Source: Nocardioides rubriscoriae
Lineage (GTDB): Bacteria > Actinomycetota > Actinomycetes > Propionibacteriales > Nocardioidaceae
Assembly: GCF_008087085.1 (NCBI RefSeq)
Contig: NZ_VIYJ01000003.1
Location: 186,001-250,000, forward strand
DNA: 64,000 nt
Reading direction: 5' to 3'
Shown here: piece after piece, positions 1-8,097 of the stretch
Layout of the letters: the number at the start of each line of letters is the position of its first letter
Position numbering within the stretch: position 1 is the first letter of the stretch
Program-made: the position numbers and the translations under genes
Notes under the pieces: model-generated
What the model was told of the DNA's origin: nothing
Databases searched by the model: none
What the model saw: only the letters and a program-made list of their open reading frames with translations

Positions 1-636
1 CGCAACGGCATGACGATCCCGCCGTCGCTGACCCCGCGCACGGTGGTCGGCGCGATCCCGCGGCCGGCGTGGTGGATCAACTTCCTCACCACCGAGCCGC
101 TGGCGTTCGCCTCGCTCGACGCGTGGTCGGGCACCGTGGCCGACCTGCTGGACACCATGTTCGACCCGACGGTGACCTACGACGACCTGGCCTGGATCAG
201 GGCCCAGTGGCCGGGCAAGGTCGTGGTCAAGGGCGTGCAGTCGCTGCCCGACGCCGTACGCCTGGCCGACGCCGGGGTCGACGCCGTGCTGCTGTCCAAC
301 CATGGCGGCCGCCAGCTCGACCGGGCGCCGGTGCCGTTCCACCTGCTCCCGCAGGTCGTCAAGGAGATCGGCTCCGACGTCGAGGTCCACCTCGACACCG
401 GCATCATGTCGGGCCAGGACGTCGTCGCGGCGATCGCGCACGGTGCCCACTTCACCCTGATCGGACGGGCCTACCTCTACGGCCTCATGGCCGGCGGACG
501 CGAGGGCGTCGACCGCGCCATCGAGATCCTCGCCGGCCAGGTCGAGCGCACGATGCGCCTGCTGGGCGTCACATCGCTCGACGAGCTCGAGCCGGGCCAC
601 GTCACCGCCCTGCACCGCCTGGTGCCCCGCCCCTGA
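1..636 (+). CDS. lldD: L-lactate / alpha-hydroxyacid dehydrogenase (FMN), C-terminal part
   Basis: This is the C-terminal 211 residues of an FMN-dependent alpha-hydroxyacid dehydrogenase; the reading frame is open at the window edge, so the start lies upstream. The visible half of the TIM barrel carries the flavin-contacting Lys (VVVKG), the catalytic His-Arg pair in [19 protein letters not shown] where glycolate oxidase has a DGGxRxG loop, and the closing strand IGRAYLYGL. The family oxidises L-lactate or related 2-hydroxyacids and passes electrons to quinone or oxygen. A D-2-hydroxyacid dehydrogenase with its GntR regulator lies 4 kb downstream, so this end of the window looks devoted to lactate-type substrates. 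Exact substrate is inferred. Confidence 0.88.
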   Translation, partial: RNGMTIPPSLTPRTVVGAIPRPAWWINFLTTEPLAFASLDAWSGTVADLLDTMFDPTVTYDDLAWIRAQWPGKVVVKGVQSLPDAVRLADAGVDAVLLSNHGGRQLDRAPVPFHLLPQVVKEIGSDVEVHLDTGIMSGQDVVAAIAHGAHFTLIGRAYLYGLMAGGREGVDRAIEILAGQVERTMRLLGVTSLDELEPGHVTALHRLVPRP

Positions 637-639
637 GCC

Positions 640-752
640 GACCCGTCGCGTGTACGCGACGGGTCACCACCACATCTCGCTGACCCGTCGCGTATACGCG
701 ACGGGTCAGCGAAAGAGCTCGTCGACCCGTCGCGTGTACGCGACGGGTCGAC
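640..752. repeat. Three-copy palindromic repeat array, 42-bp period
   Basis: Three copies of an inverted repeat, arms GACCCGTCGCG and CGCGACGGGTC around a 4-base centre, lie at 640-665, 682-707 and 724-749, spaced exactly 42 bp. Centres are TGTA, TATA and TGTA. The middle copy extends to a perfect 36-bp palindrome (677-712). The array fills the gap between two convergent genes and could act as a bidirectional terminator; there is no T tract. A fourth copy occurs at 57401-57426. Confidence 0.9.
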
Positions 753-765
753 GGGGTGGGGAGGG

Positions 766-3114
766 TCAGCCGACGAGGACGGGCTCGTGGTCGCCGTCGT
801 CGGCGAGGACCTCGCGGTCGGTGAGGTAGGGGCGGGGGAGGTGCTCGCCCTCGACGTCGACGTTGGGCAGGACCTTGTCGAGCCAGGCCGGGAGGTACCA
901 CGCCTTCTCGCCCATCAGGTACATCAGCGCGGGGATCAGCACCATCCGCACGACGAAGGCGTCGAAGACGACGGCGGCGGCCAGGGCGAAGCCCATGGAC
1001 TTGATGATCGCGTCGTCCTCGAGGATGAAGCCCGAGAACACCGCGGTCATGATCGCCGCGGCGGCAGCCACGACACGGGCGCTGTTGCGGAAGCCGTCGA
1101 CCACGGCGTCGCGGGTGCTCATGCCGTGCACGTGGGCCTCGCGGATCCGGGTGACCAGGAAGACCTGGTAGTCCATGGCCAGTCCGAACACCACGCCGAT
1201 CAGGAAGATCGGGATGAAGCTGACGATGGGCTGCGGCTCGAAGAGTCCGAAGGTGCCCTCCTGGAAGATCGCGACGGTCGCGCCGAGGGTGGCGAGCACC
1301 GAGAGCAGGAAGCCGGCGGTCGCGGTGAGCGGCACGAGGAGCGACCGGAAGACGATCATCAGCAGGATGAACGCCAGCCCCACGACGATCGCGAGGTAGA
1401 TCGGCAGTGCCCCGGCCAAGCGGTCGGACACGTCGGTGGTGATGGCGGTCAGGCCGGTGACCCCGATCGTGGTGGCCGTCTGCTGCTCGATGCCGGACTG
1501 GCCGTCGCGCAGGGAGTCGAGCAGGTCCTGCGTGGCCTCGTCGTCGGGTCCGGCCTCGGGCAGCACCTGGATCAGCGCACCGGTGGCGACGGCGTCGGGG
1601 TTGCTCGGGTCGGCGTTGGTGCCGACGACCTGGGCGTTCGCGACACCGTCCTGACCCGAGGCCCAGGCGGCGACGTCGGCGAAGGCCTGGGAGGGGTCGG
1701 TCGCCCCACGGCCGTCGACGACGACGAGCAGCGGGCCCTCGCGGCCGGGGCCGAACTCGGCGCTCATCAGGTCCGACGCCTTGCGCTGCGTGGTCTCGCT
1801 GGCGGCGGTGGAGTCGCTGGGGAAGGCCAGGTGCAGACCCTTGAGAGGAAGGGCGAGCGCGCCGAGGGCGACCACGACGAGCAGGGCGGCGGCCAGGGGG
1901 CGCTTCCCGACGACGCGGGCCCAGCGGACGCCGTTGTTGAGCACCTGGCCGTCGGCCTCGTGGGCCGGGCGGTACTCGCGCACCTGGCCGCCGAACGCCT
2001 TGGACTTGGTCATGCCGAGCACGGCCGGGAGCAGGGTCAGGGCGACCAGGACGGCGATCAGCACGGTGCCGGCCGCGGCCAGGCCCATCGACGTGAGGAA
2101 CGGGATGCGCACCACCGACAGGGCGGACAGGGCGATGAGGACGGTCAGGCCGGCGAAGACGACCGCCGAGCCCGCCGTGCCGACCGCGATGCCGACCGCC
2201 TGCTGGCGGTCGTCGGTGTGCCGCAGCTCCGAGCGGTAGCGGGCCAGGATGAAGAGCGTGTAGTCGATGCCGACGGCGAGCCCGATCATCGAGGACAGTG
2301 CGGTGGTGCTCGAGTTGAGGTCCATGAGGGCCGTCATCGCGGTCACACCGGTCAGCCCGATGGCCACGCCGAAGACGGCGGTGAGGATGGGCATGCCGGC
2401 TGCGACGAGCGAACCGAACGTGAGCAGCAGGACGACCAGGGCGATCGCGATGCCGATGGCTTCGGCGGCACCGCCACCGAAGGCCTGCACCTGCGACCCG
2501 GACCCGTTGGCCTCGACCGTCAGTCCGGCGTCACGCGCGGTCTGCATGGCGTCGTCGAGGGCGTCGATCGTGGCCTGCTCGACGTCGGTCGGGGAGTCGA
2601 CGTCGAGGTCGAAGGCGATGATGCCGGCGCGGCCGTCGGCGGACAGCGGGGAGAGCGCCTGGGCGTTGGCCTGCGCCACCTGCGGGTCGGTGCCGGCCTT
2701 GTCGGCCGCGGTGAGCGCGGCGTCGGACTGTGCCTTCGCGAGGTCGACGGGGTTGCCGAGCTGCGGGTTGGCCCCCTCCGCGGACGACACCTGGGGCAGT
2801 GCGGACAGGTCGTCGACCAGCGTCGCGATCGCGTCCTGGTACTTCGGCTGCGACAGCGTGTCGCCCTCGGGGGCCGCGACCACGACGTTGACGTTGGCCC
2901 GGGCGAAGGCGTCCTCGGAGCCGGGGAACAGCTCCGACTGCAGCGTCGCGGCCTTCTCCGAGGGGATGCCCGGGATGGTGAACGCGTCGTTGAACGGCTT
3001 GCCGAACCCGGCGGCCGCGCCGGCGACGACGACGAGCAGCGTCAGCCAGCCGGCGATGAAGAAGGGCCAGCGGCGGTACGCCGTACGACCGAGTCGGTAG
3101 AGGTAGGTGGCCAC
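766..3114 (-). CDS. MMPL-family RND transporter
   Basis: A 782-residue inner-membrane transporter of the RND superfamily, MmpL/YdfJ type, which exports lipids or hydrophobic compounds using the proton gradient. The layout is typical: one membrane helix near residues 17-37, a large external domain to about 200, a bundle of five helices, helix 7 near 405-425, a second external domain, and five more helices before a hydrophilic tail. The two RND signatures with acidic residues in helices 4 and 10 are present as VGIDYTLF and AMDYQVFL. The GTG start has AGGAGA six bases upstream. It lies 83 bp after a tetR gene on the same strand, probably its local regulator. Substrate unknown. Confidence 0.93.
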   Translation of the reverse strand: MATYLYRLGRTAYRRWPFFIAGWLTLLVVVAGAAAGFGKPFNDAFTIPGIPSEKAATLQSELFPGSEDAFARANVNVVVAAPEGDTLSQPKYQDAIATLVDDLSALPQVSSAEGANPQLGNPVDLAKAQSDAALTAADKAGTDPQVAQANAQALSPLSADGRAGIIAFDLDVDSPTDVEQATIDALDDAMQTARDAGLTVEANGSGSQVQAFGGGAAEAIGIAIALVVLLLTFGSLVAAGMPILTAVFGVAIGLTGVTAMTALMDLNSSTTALSSMIGLAVGIDYTLFILARYRSELRHTDDRQQAVGIAVGTAGSAVVFAGLTVLIALSALSVVRIPFLTSMGLAAAGTVLIAVLVALTLLPAVLGMTKSKAFGGQVREYRPAHEADGQVLNNGVRWARVVGKRPLAAALLVVVALGALALPLKGLHLAFPSDSTAASETTQRKASDLMSAEFGPGREGPLLVVVDGRGATDPSQAFADVAAWASGQDGVANAQVVGTNADPSNPDAVATGALIQVLPEAGPDDEATQDLLDSLRDGQSGIEQQTATTIGVTGLTAITTDVSDRLAGALPIYLAIVVGLAFILLMIVFRSLLVPLTATAGFLLSVLATLGATVAIFQEGTFGLFEPQPIVSFIPIFLIGVVFGLAMDYQVFLVTRIREAHVHGMSTRDAVVDGFRNSARVVAAAAAIMTAVFSGFILEDDAIIKSMGFALAAAVVFDAFVVRMVLIPALMYLMGEKAWYLPAWLDKVLPNVDVEGEHLPRPYLTDREVLADDGDHEPVLVG

Positions 3115-3138
3115 AGGGTCTCCTGGTGGGTCCGCGAA

Positions 3139-3176
3139 GGGGTGTGGGGAAGGGGGGGGGTGGGGTGGGTGCGGGG
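3139..3176 (+). other. G-run tract, possible G-quadruplex
   Basis: The spacer between tetR and the MMPL gene contains G runs of 4, 4, 9, 4, 3 and 4 bases on the + strand, separated by one to three bases. This meets the simple pattern for an intramolecular G-quadruplex in the template strand of the tetR-mmpL transcript. Function is inference only. Confidence 0.4.
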
Positions 3177-3197
3177 TGCGTCGGGTGGGCGGCGCGG

Positions 3198-3782
3198 TCA
3201 GGCGCCGAGGAGCGACCGAGCGGTCGTCAGGCTCTGGTCGAAGTGGTGCGCGAACGGGCGCATCCGGGGGTCGTCGAGGAACGAGTCGAAGGAGGCGTCG
3301 AAGAGGGCCGCCAGGATCGTGACGGCGATCTTGGCGTTGGCCTTGCCGAAGCCCGAGCCCTCGCGCGCCACGACGTGGTCGATGACGTCGTGGCTGATCG
3401 CCTCGTAGCGCTCGTGGATCGCCCCCATCAGGCGGGGGTTCGAGCGCAGCGCACGGCGACTCATCGCGAGCATCTCGCGGTCGGCGCTGGTGTCGCCGAG
3501 CAGCGGCAGGACGAGGGTGCGCAGGTCGAGCAGCAGGTCACCGGCCGGGCCGCCGGCGCGGAACTCGTCGACGTCGTCGTCGTCGAGGGTCGGCCACTCA
3601 CCCAGGACCGCGTCGAGCTTGCCCGGGAAGTAGTTGAACAGGGTGCGTCGTGACACCTCGGCCGCGGCGGCGAGGTCGTCCATGGTGAAGCCGTCGAGCC
3701 CGTGCTCGTCGGTGAGCCGCAGGGCGCACAACGTGATGTGCTGCGACGTCGCCGCACGGTCTCGCTTTGCACTCTTAATCAT
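3198..3782 (-). CDS. TetR-family transcriptional regulator
   Basis: A 194-residue TetR-type repressor. The N-terminal helix-turn-helix is clear (FTMDDLAAAAEVSRRTLFNYFPGK, read in parts as DDLAAAAEVSRRTLFNYF) and is followed by a variable ligand-binding domain. I chose the ATG at 3782; a GTG/ATG further out at 3818 would place a perfect palindrome (3784-3800) inside the coding sequence, whereas with 3782 the palindrome sits one base upstream, as expected for autoregulation. The gene precedes the MMPL exporter on the same strand, so it probably controls that exporter. The ligand is unknown. Confidence 0.88.
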   Translation of the reverse strand: MIKSAKRDRAATSQHITLCALRLTDEHGLDGFTMDDLAAAAEVSRRTLFNYFPGKLDAVLGEWPTLDDDDVDEFRAGGPAGDLLLDLRTLVLPLLGDTSADREMLAMSRRALRSNPRLMGAIHERYEAISHDVIDHVVAREGSGFGKANAKIAVTILAALFDASFDSFLDDPRMRPFAHHFDQSLTTARSLLGA

Positions 3783-3783
3783 A

Positions 3784-3800
3784 AAGTGCAGTCTGCACTT
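3784..3800. promoter_or_regulatory. Probable TetR operator
   Basis: A perfect 17-bp palindrome AAGTGCAG-T-CTGCACTT lies directly upstream of the tetR ATG. Further GTGCA/TGCAC half-sites occur nearby (around 3766 and 3811). Position and symmetry suit an autoregulatory TetR operator; binding is inferred. Confidence 0.6.
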
Positions 3801-3875
3801 GGGGTGGTAACAGTGCAAAACACCAAGGGGTGAACTTGGCGTGACCTTGGTTACGCCCGACCTATCAGGGGCCCG

Positions 3876-4517
3876 TCAGGAGCCCGTCAGGAGGTCGCGG
3901 GTGTGCACGAGGTGCTCGCGCATCGTCTGCTCGGCGAGCGCCGCATCGCCGGCCAGGGCCGCGTCGACGATCGGTTGGTGCTCGGCCAGGATCTCGGCGA
4001 GCGAGCGGCCGGTGGCGGTGGTGGGTGGGCCGAGGAGGGCGGTCGTGGCGCGCAGCTGCTCGACGACCTCGGCGGCGCGGCGGTTGCCGGCGGCGACCAG
4101 GAGCGCGCGGTGCAGCGCCCGGTCGGCGTCCCAGAAGGCCGGCTCGTCCTGGTCGGCGACGGCGCGCGTCATCGCGTCGAGGTGGGTGGCGACGTCGGGG
4201 CACCCGCGCTCGGCGGCGCGGCCGGCCGCGGCCGGCTCCAGGGCCAGGCGTATCTCGAAGATCTCCTCGACGTCGTGGGCGGTCGGCAGGACGATGCGGA
4301 AGCCGCGGTTGCGGGCGATCTCGACCAGCCCCACCTCGGCCAGTCGCAGCATGGCCTCGCGCACGGGGCTGCGCGAGACGCCGAGCAGGTCGGCCAGCTG
4401 GTAGACGGAGTAGACCTCCTCGGGCACCAGCTCCTGCTGCTGCACCCCCATCCGCACGGCCTCGACGACCGCGTCGGTCAGCGAGGCGGCGTCGGCCGGA
4501 AGGGTGAGGACGGGCAT
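3876..4517 (-). CDS. GntR-family (FadR/FCD) regulator
   Basis: A 213-residue GntR regulator: winged helix at residues 15-75 (QLADLLGVSRSPVREAMLRL) and an all-helical FCD effector domain with the Asp/His metal-ligand pattern (EIRLALE, AFWDADRALHRAL, EHQPIVDAAL, REHLVHT). FCD regulators respond to small carboxylates such as lactate, glycolate or gluconate. It is divergent from a FAD/Fe-S 2-hydroxyacid dehydrogenase, and the two share one 14-bp palindrome, so it very likely represses that gene and itself. I prefer the ATG at 4517 because it lies seven bases after a -10 box; an ATG at 4526 is also in frame. Confidence 0.9.
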   Translation of the reverse strand: MPVLTLPADAASLTDAVVEAVRMGVQQQELVPEEVYSVYQLADLLGVSRSPVREAMLRLAEVGLVEIARNRGFRIVLPTAHDVEEIFEIRLALEPAAAGRAAERGCPDVATHLDAMTRAVADQDEPAFWDADRALHRALLVAAGNRRAAEVVEQLRATTALLGPPTTATGRSLAEILAEHQPIVDAALAGDAALAEQTMREHLVHTRDLLTGS

Positions 4518-4518
4518 G

Positions 4519-4532
4519 AGTAACATGTTACT
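4519..4532. promoter_or_regulatory. Symmetric divergent promoter/operator of gntR and the D-hydroxyacid dehydrogenase
   Basis: AGTAACATGTTACT is a perfect 14-bp palindrome of the GTnnnnnnAC type seen for GntR operators. On each strand it contains the hexamer TAACAT followed after exactly seven bases by a start codon: GTG at 4534 on the + strand and ATG at 4517 on the - strand. The same DNA can therefore be the operator and both -10 boxes. Leaderless transcription is inferred. Confidence 0.6.
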
Positions 4533-4533
4533 T

Positions 4534-7362
4534 GTGGACGACGTGATGGACGTGGTGGGTGCCCTGACGGCGGCGGGCCTGGAGGTGCGGTCCGACGCCG
4601 GCACCCGCGCGATGTACGCCACCGACGCCTCGCTCTACCGCATCCCCCCGCTCGCCGTCGTGCGCCCGCGCAGCGTCGACGAGGTCGCCGCTGCCCTCAC
4701 CGTGGCGCGCGAGACCGGCGTCCCGCTGACCTCGCGCGGCGCCGGCACGTCGGTCGCGGGCAACGCCGTCGGGCGCGGCATCGTGCTCGACTTCTCCCGC
4801 CACCTCAACCGGGTGCTGTCGGTCGACCCTGAGGCGCGCACCGCCGTCGTCGAGCCCGGCACGGTGCACGCGGTGCTGCAGAAGGCGGTCGCGCCGCACG
4901 GCGTGCGGTTCGGCCCCGACCCGTCGACCCACCCCCGCTGCACGATCGGCGGGATGATCGGCAACAACGCCTGCGGCTCCCGGTCGCTGGCCTACGGCCG
5001 CACCTCCGACAACGTCGCCGCGCTGCGCTTCCTGACCGCCGCCGGCGACTCCGTCGCCACCGGGTACGACGCCACGGGCCGCCCCACGGTGAGCGGGGGT
5101 GACGCGGTGCTGGCCGGCGTCCGCGACGTGATGGGCCACCACCTCGCCACGGCCCGCACCGAGCTCGACCGGTTCGGCCGGCAGGTGTCGGGCTACGCCG
5201 CGCAGCACCTGCTGCCCGAGCGCTTCGACCTCACCCAGGCCCTCGTCGGCTCCGAGGGCACCCTCGGCGTGATCACCGAGGCCACGGTCAAGCTCGTGAC
5301 CGACGCCCCGGTCCGCGTGGTCGTCGTGCTCGGCTTCGACGACATCGTCGCGGCCGGCGAGGCCTCCCCGGCGGTCGTCACCCACGGCCCGACCTCCTGC
5401 GAGGGCCTCGACTCCCGGCTGCTGTCCGTGCTGCGCGCCCGTCGCGGCGAGGGTGCGGTGCCGCCGCTGCCGGAGGGGGCAGCCTGGCTGTTCGTCGAGC
5501 TCGCCGGCGACGACGCCGACGAGGTGCGCGGCCGCGCGGAGCGGCTGGCCGCCGCCGGCCTGGGCGTCGACGCGCTCGTCGTGCCCGACCCGGCGACGCA
5601 GGCCCGGCTGTGGCGCATCCGCGAGGACGGCGCCGGCATGGCCGGCCGCTCGCCGGTCGACAGGCCCGCCTGGCCCGGCTGGGAGGACGCCGCCGTACCG
5701 CCGCACATGCTCGGCTCCTACCTCGCCCGCTTCGACGAGCTGGTCACGTCCTACGGCATGACGTCGGCGCCGTTCGGCCACTTCGGCGACGGCTGCATGC
5801 ACGTGCGCCTCGACTACCCCCTCGATCGCCCCGACGGCACCCAGGTGCTGCGGGCGTTCCTCACCGACGCCGCCAAGCTCGTCGGCGAGTACGGCGGGTC
5901 GCTGTCGGGTGAGCACGGCGACGGTCGCGCCCGTTCCGAGCTGCTCCCGCACATGTACTCCGCGCAGGCGATCGCCATGTTCGCCGGCATCAAGCACGCC
6001 TTCGACCCCACCAACCTGCTCAACCCCGGCGTGCTCGTCGACCCCGACCCCGTCGACGCCGACGTGCGCTACGCCGGGTCCTTCCCGATCGAGCTGACCG
6101 GGCGGCGCACGCGCCTGGCGATGGCCTACCCCCACGACGACGGTGACCTGGCCCAGGCGGTCCACCGCTGCACCGGCGTCGGCAAGTGCCGCGCCGACAA
6201 TGCAGCGGCCGGCGGCGTGATGTGCCCGTCGTACCTCGCGACCCGCGAGGAGAAGGACTCCACCCGCGGCCGCGCTCGCGTGCTGCAGGACGTCGTGCGC
6301 GGCGAGCTCGCGTGGTCGGCGCCCGAGGTGCACGACGCGATGGACCTCTGCCTGTCGTGCAAGGGCTGCGCGTCGGACTGCCCCACCGGCATCGACATGG
6401 CGACCTACAAGTCCGAGGTGCTCCACCAGACCTACCGCCGCCGCCTGCGGCCGCGCTCGCACTACTCGCTGGGGCGGCTGCCGATGTGGTCGCAGCTGGC
6501 CGGCCGCGTGCCGCGGCTGGCCAACCTGATGATGCGGCTGCCGCTGCTCGGCGCGCTCGCACTGTGGCTGGCCGGGGTCGACCGTCGGCGCACGGTGCCG
6601 GCCTTCGCGCGGCGCCCCTTTCGTCGCTCGTACGCCGGCCCGTCACCCGCGGCGGCCGGCGGCAGGCCCGTGATCCTGTGGGTCGACTCGTTCAGCGACT
6701 CCTTCGACCCCGAGGTCGCGGCGGCGACGGTGCGGGTGCTCGAGGCGGCCGGCTACGCCCCGCGGCTGCCCGACGAGCGCCTGTGCTGCGGCCTGACCTG
6801 GATCACCACCGGCCAGCTCGACGCCGCCAAGAAGATCCTCGGGAGGACCGTCGCCTCGCTCGCCGTGGCCGCACGCGACGGCGTGCCGATCGTGGGGCTC
6901 GAGCCGTCGTGCACCGGCGTCCTGCGCAGCGACGCCCTCGAGCTGGTGCCCGGCCCCGACGCCGACGTCGTCGCCGCGTCGGTGCGCACCCTGGCCGAGC
7001 TGCTCGCCGAGACCCCGTCCTACCAGCCGCCCGACCTCAGCGGCACGACCGTCGTCGCCCAGCCGCACTGCCACCACCACGCGGTGATGGGCTGGGCCGC
7101 GGACGCCGCCCTGCTGGCCTCGACCGGCGCGCTGGTCTCGCGGGTCTCGGGCTGCTGCGGCCTGGCCGGCAACTTCGGCGTCGAGATCGGCCACTACGAG
7201 GTCTCGGTGGCCGTCGCCGAGCAGCAGCTGCTGCCCGCCCTCGACGCCGCCCCCGACTCGGTCGTGCTGGCCGACGGCTTCTCCTGCCGCACCCAGGTCG
7301 CCGACCTGCGCGAGCGGCCGAGCCTCCACCTGGCCCAGCTGCTCGACCCGGCGCGCTCGTGA
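4534..7362 (+). CDS. FAD-binding and Fe-S D-2-hydroxyacid dehydrogenase (Dld/GlcD-GlcF fusion)
   Basis: A 942-residue fusion enzyme. The N-terminal half is a PCMH-type FAD domain (RGAGTSVAGNA near 70; PSTHPRCTIGGMIGNNACGS) with a FAD-oxidase C-terminal domain (HFGDGCMHVRLD, GEHGDGRAR). Two cysteine clusters follow (near 545 and 605, the second CLSCKGCASDCP), and then two CCG domains (CCGLTW near 750, GCCGLAGNFG near 872). This YdiJ/GlcDF-like architecture oxidises D-lactate, D-2-hydroxyglutarate or glycolate and sends electrons through Fe-S centres to the membrane. The divergent GntR regulator supports substrate-inducible use. Starts at 4504 and 4516 are in frame, but 4534 fits the -10 box. 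Exact substrate unknown. Confidence 0.88.
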   Translation: MDDVMDVVGALTAAGLEVRSDAGTRAMYATDASLYRIPPLAVVRPRSVDEVAAALTVARETGVPLTSRGAGTSVAGNAVGRGIVLDFSRHLNRVLSVDPEARTAVVEPGTVHAVLQKAVAPHGVRFGPDPSTHPRCTIGGMIGNNACGSRSLAYGRTSDNVAALRFLTAAGDSVATGYDATGRPTVSGGDAVLAGVRDVMGHHLATARTELDRFGRQVSGYAAQHLLPERFDLTQALVGSEGTLGVITEATVKLVTDAPVRVVVVLGFDDIVAAGEASPAVVTHGPTSCEGLDSRLLSVLRARRGEGAVPPLPEGAAWLFVELAGDDADEVRGRAERLAAAGLGVDALVVPDPATQARLWRIREDGAGMAGRSPVDRPAWPGWEDAAVPPHMLGSYLARFDELVTSYGMTSAPFGHFGDGCMHVRLDYPLDRPDGTQVLRAFLTDAAKLVGEYGGSLSGEHGDGRARSELLPHMYSAQAIAMFAGIKHAFDPTNLLNPGVLVDPDPVDADVRYAGSFPIELTGRRTRLAMAYPHDDGDLAQAVHRCTGVGKCRADNAAAGGVMCPSYLATREEKDSTRGRARVLQDVVRGELAWSAPEVHDAMDLCLSCKGCASDCPTGIDMATYKSEVLHQTYRRRLRPRSHYSLGRLPMWSQLAGRVPRLANLMMRLPLLGALALWLAGVDRRRTVPAFARRPFRRSYAGPSPAAAGGRPVILWVDSFSDSFDPEVAAATVRVLEAAGYAPRLPDERLCCGLTWITTGQLDAAKKILGRTVASLAVAARDGVPIVGLEPSCTGVLRSDALELVPGPDADVVAASVRTLAELLAETPSYQPPDLSGTTVVAQPHCHHHAVMGWAADAALLASTGALVSRVSGCCGLAGNFGVEIGHYEVSVAVAEQQLLPALDAAPDSVVLADGFSCRTQVADLRERPSLHLAQLLDPARS

Positions 7363-8069
7363 GGTACGACAACCGCACCGGACGACCGCCCGGCCGGGTC
7401 GTGCGGGTCGGCAGCGCCGTCCTTCCGGGCGTCGCCCGCGTCTGGCGCCAGGTCGATCCCTACGCCGACGCGTGGCACGCCCACAACCTCGCCACCCTCA
7501 GCGACACGAGTCGTTCCGGTCGCCGGTGGGTCGTGCTCGGCGACTCGATGTCGCAGGGCGTCGGGGCCTCGTCGTACGACGCGGGGTGGGTCGGCCAGCT
7601 GGCCCGCCGCCTGGCCGCGACCGGCGACGGGCTGCAGGTGCTCAACCTGTCGGCGACGGGCGCGCGCACCGACGACGTGCTCCAGCAGCAGCTGCCGGCC
7701 CTGGCCGAGGTCGGCTCGCGACCTGACGACCTGGTCACCGTGATGGTCGGCTCCAACGACCTCTTCGGCGGGCGAGGTCGGCGCGAGCGGCTGCCGGCGG
7801 CCTTCGCCGAGCTCGTCGACGCCGTGCCCACCGGGACCGTGGTCGCCACCCTCCCGCAGCCGACCGGCGTCGCCGGGCAGGCCAACACGCACGTCGAGCG
7901 GGCCGCGGCCGCAGGCCGGGTCGTCATGCTCGACCTGCGCGTCTCGGGTCCCGACTCCTGGAAGGGCCGCCTGGCGGCCGACTGGTTCCACCCCAACGAC
8001 GCGGGTTATGCCGCCATCGCCGACGCGGTCGAGCCGACCGTGCGCGCGGTGCTGGCCGGGTCGGCCTGA
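7359..8069 (+). CDS. SGNH/GDSL-family hydrolase
   Basis: A 236-residue SGNH hydrolase. Block I is VLGDSMSQG (nucleophile Ser), the Gly block includes LSATGARTDDV, the Asn block is VGSNDLF, and the C-terminal Asp-His pair is DWFHPNDAGY. Such enzymes are esterases, lipases or acetyl-hydrolases. No signal peptide is evident, so it is probably cytoplasmic. The GTG start overlaps the stop of the upstream dehydrogenase (GTGA), so the two are translationally coupled. The link to hydroxyacid metabolism is only positional. Confidence 0.85.
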   Translation: MRYDNRTGRPPGRVVRVGSAVLPGVARVWRQVDPYADAWHAHNLATLSDTSRSGRRWVVLGDSMSQGVGASSYDAGWVGQLARRLAATGDGLQVLNLSATGARTDDVLQQQLPALAEVGSRPDDLVTVMVGSNDLFGGRGRRERLPAAFAELVDAVPTGTVVATLPQPTGVAGQANTHVERAAAAGRVVMLDLRVSGPDSWKGRLAADWFHPNDAGYAAIADAVEPTVRAVLAGSA

Positions 8070-8097
8070 CTCCCGCAGCCGGTGCGACCGACCCGCG

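Noticed and set aside
640..752. CRISPR-like array
   Set aside because: Only three repeats, each a long perfect palindrome, with 16-bp gaps that are too short to be spacers; no cas genes.
787..3408. 873-codon open frame on the + strand opposite the MMPL gene
   Set aside because: It is an antisense shadow created by GC-rich third positions; composition is Gly/Asp/His/Arg-rich and no domain is visible, while the - strand encodes a complete MMPL protein.
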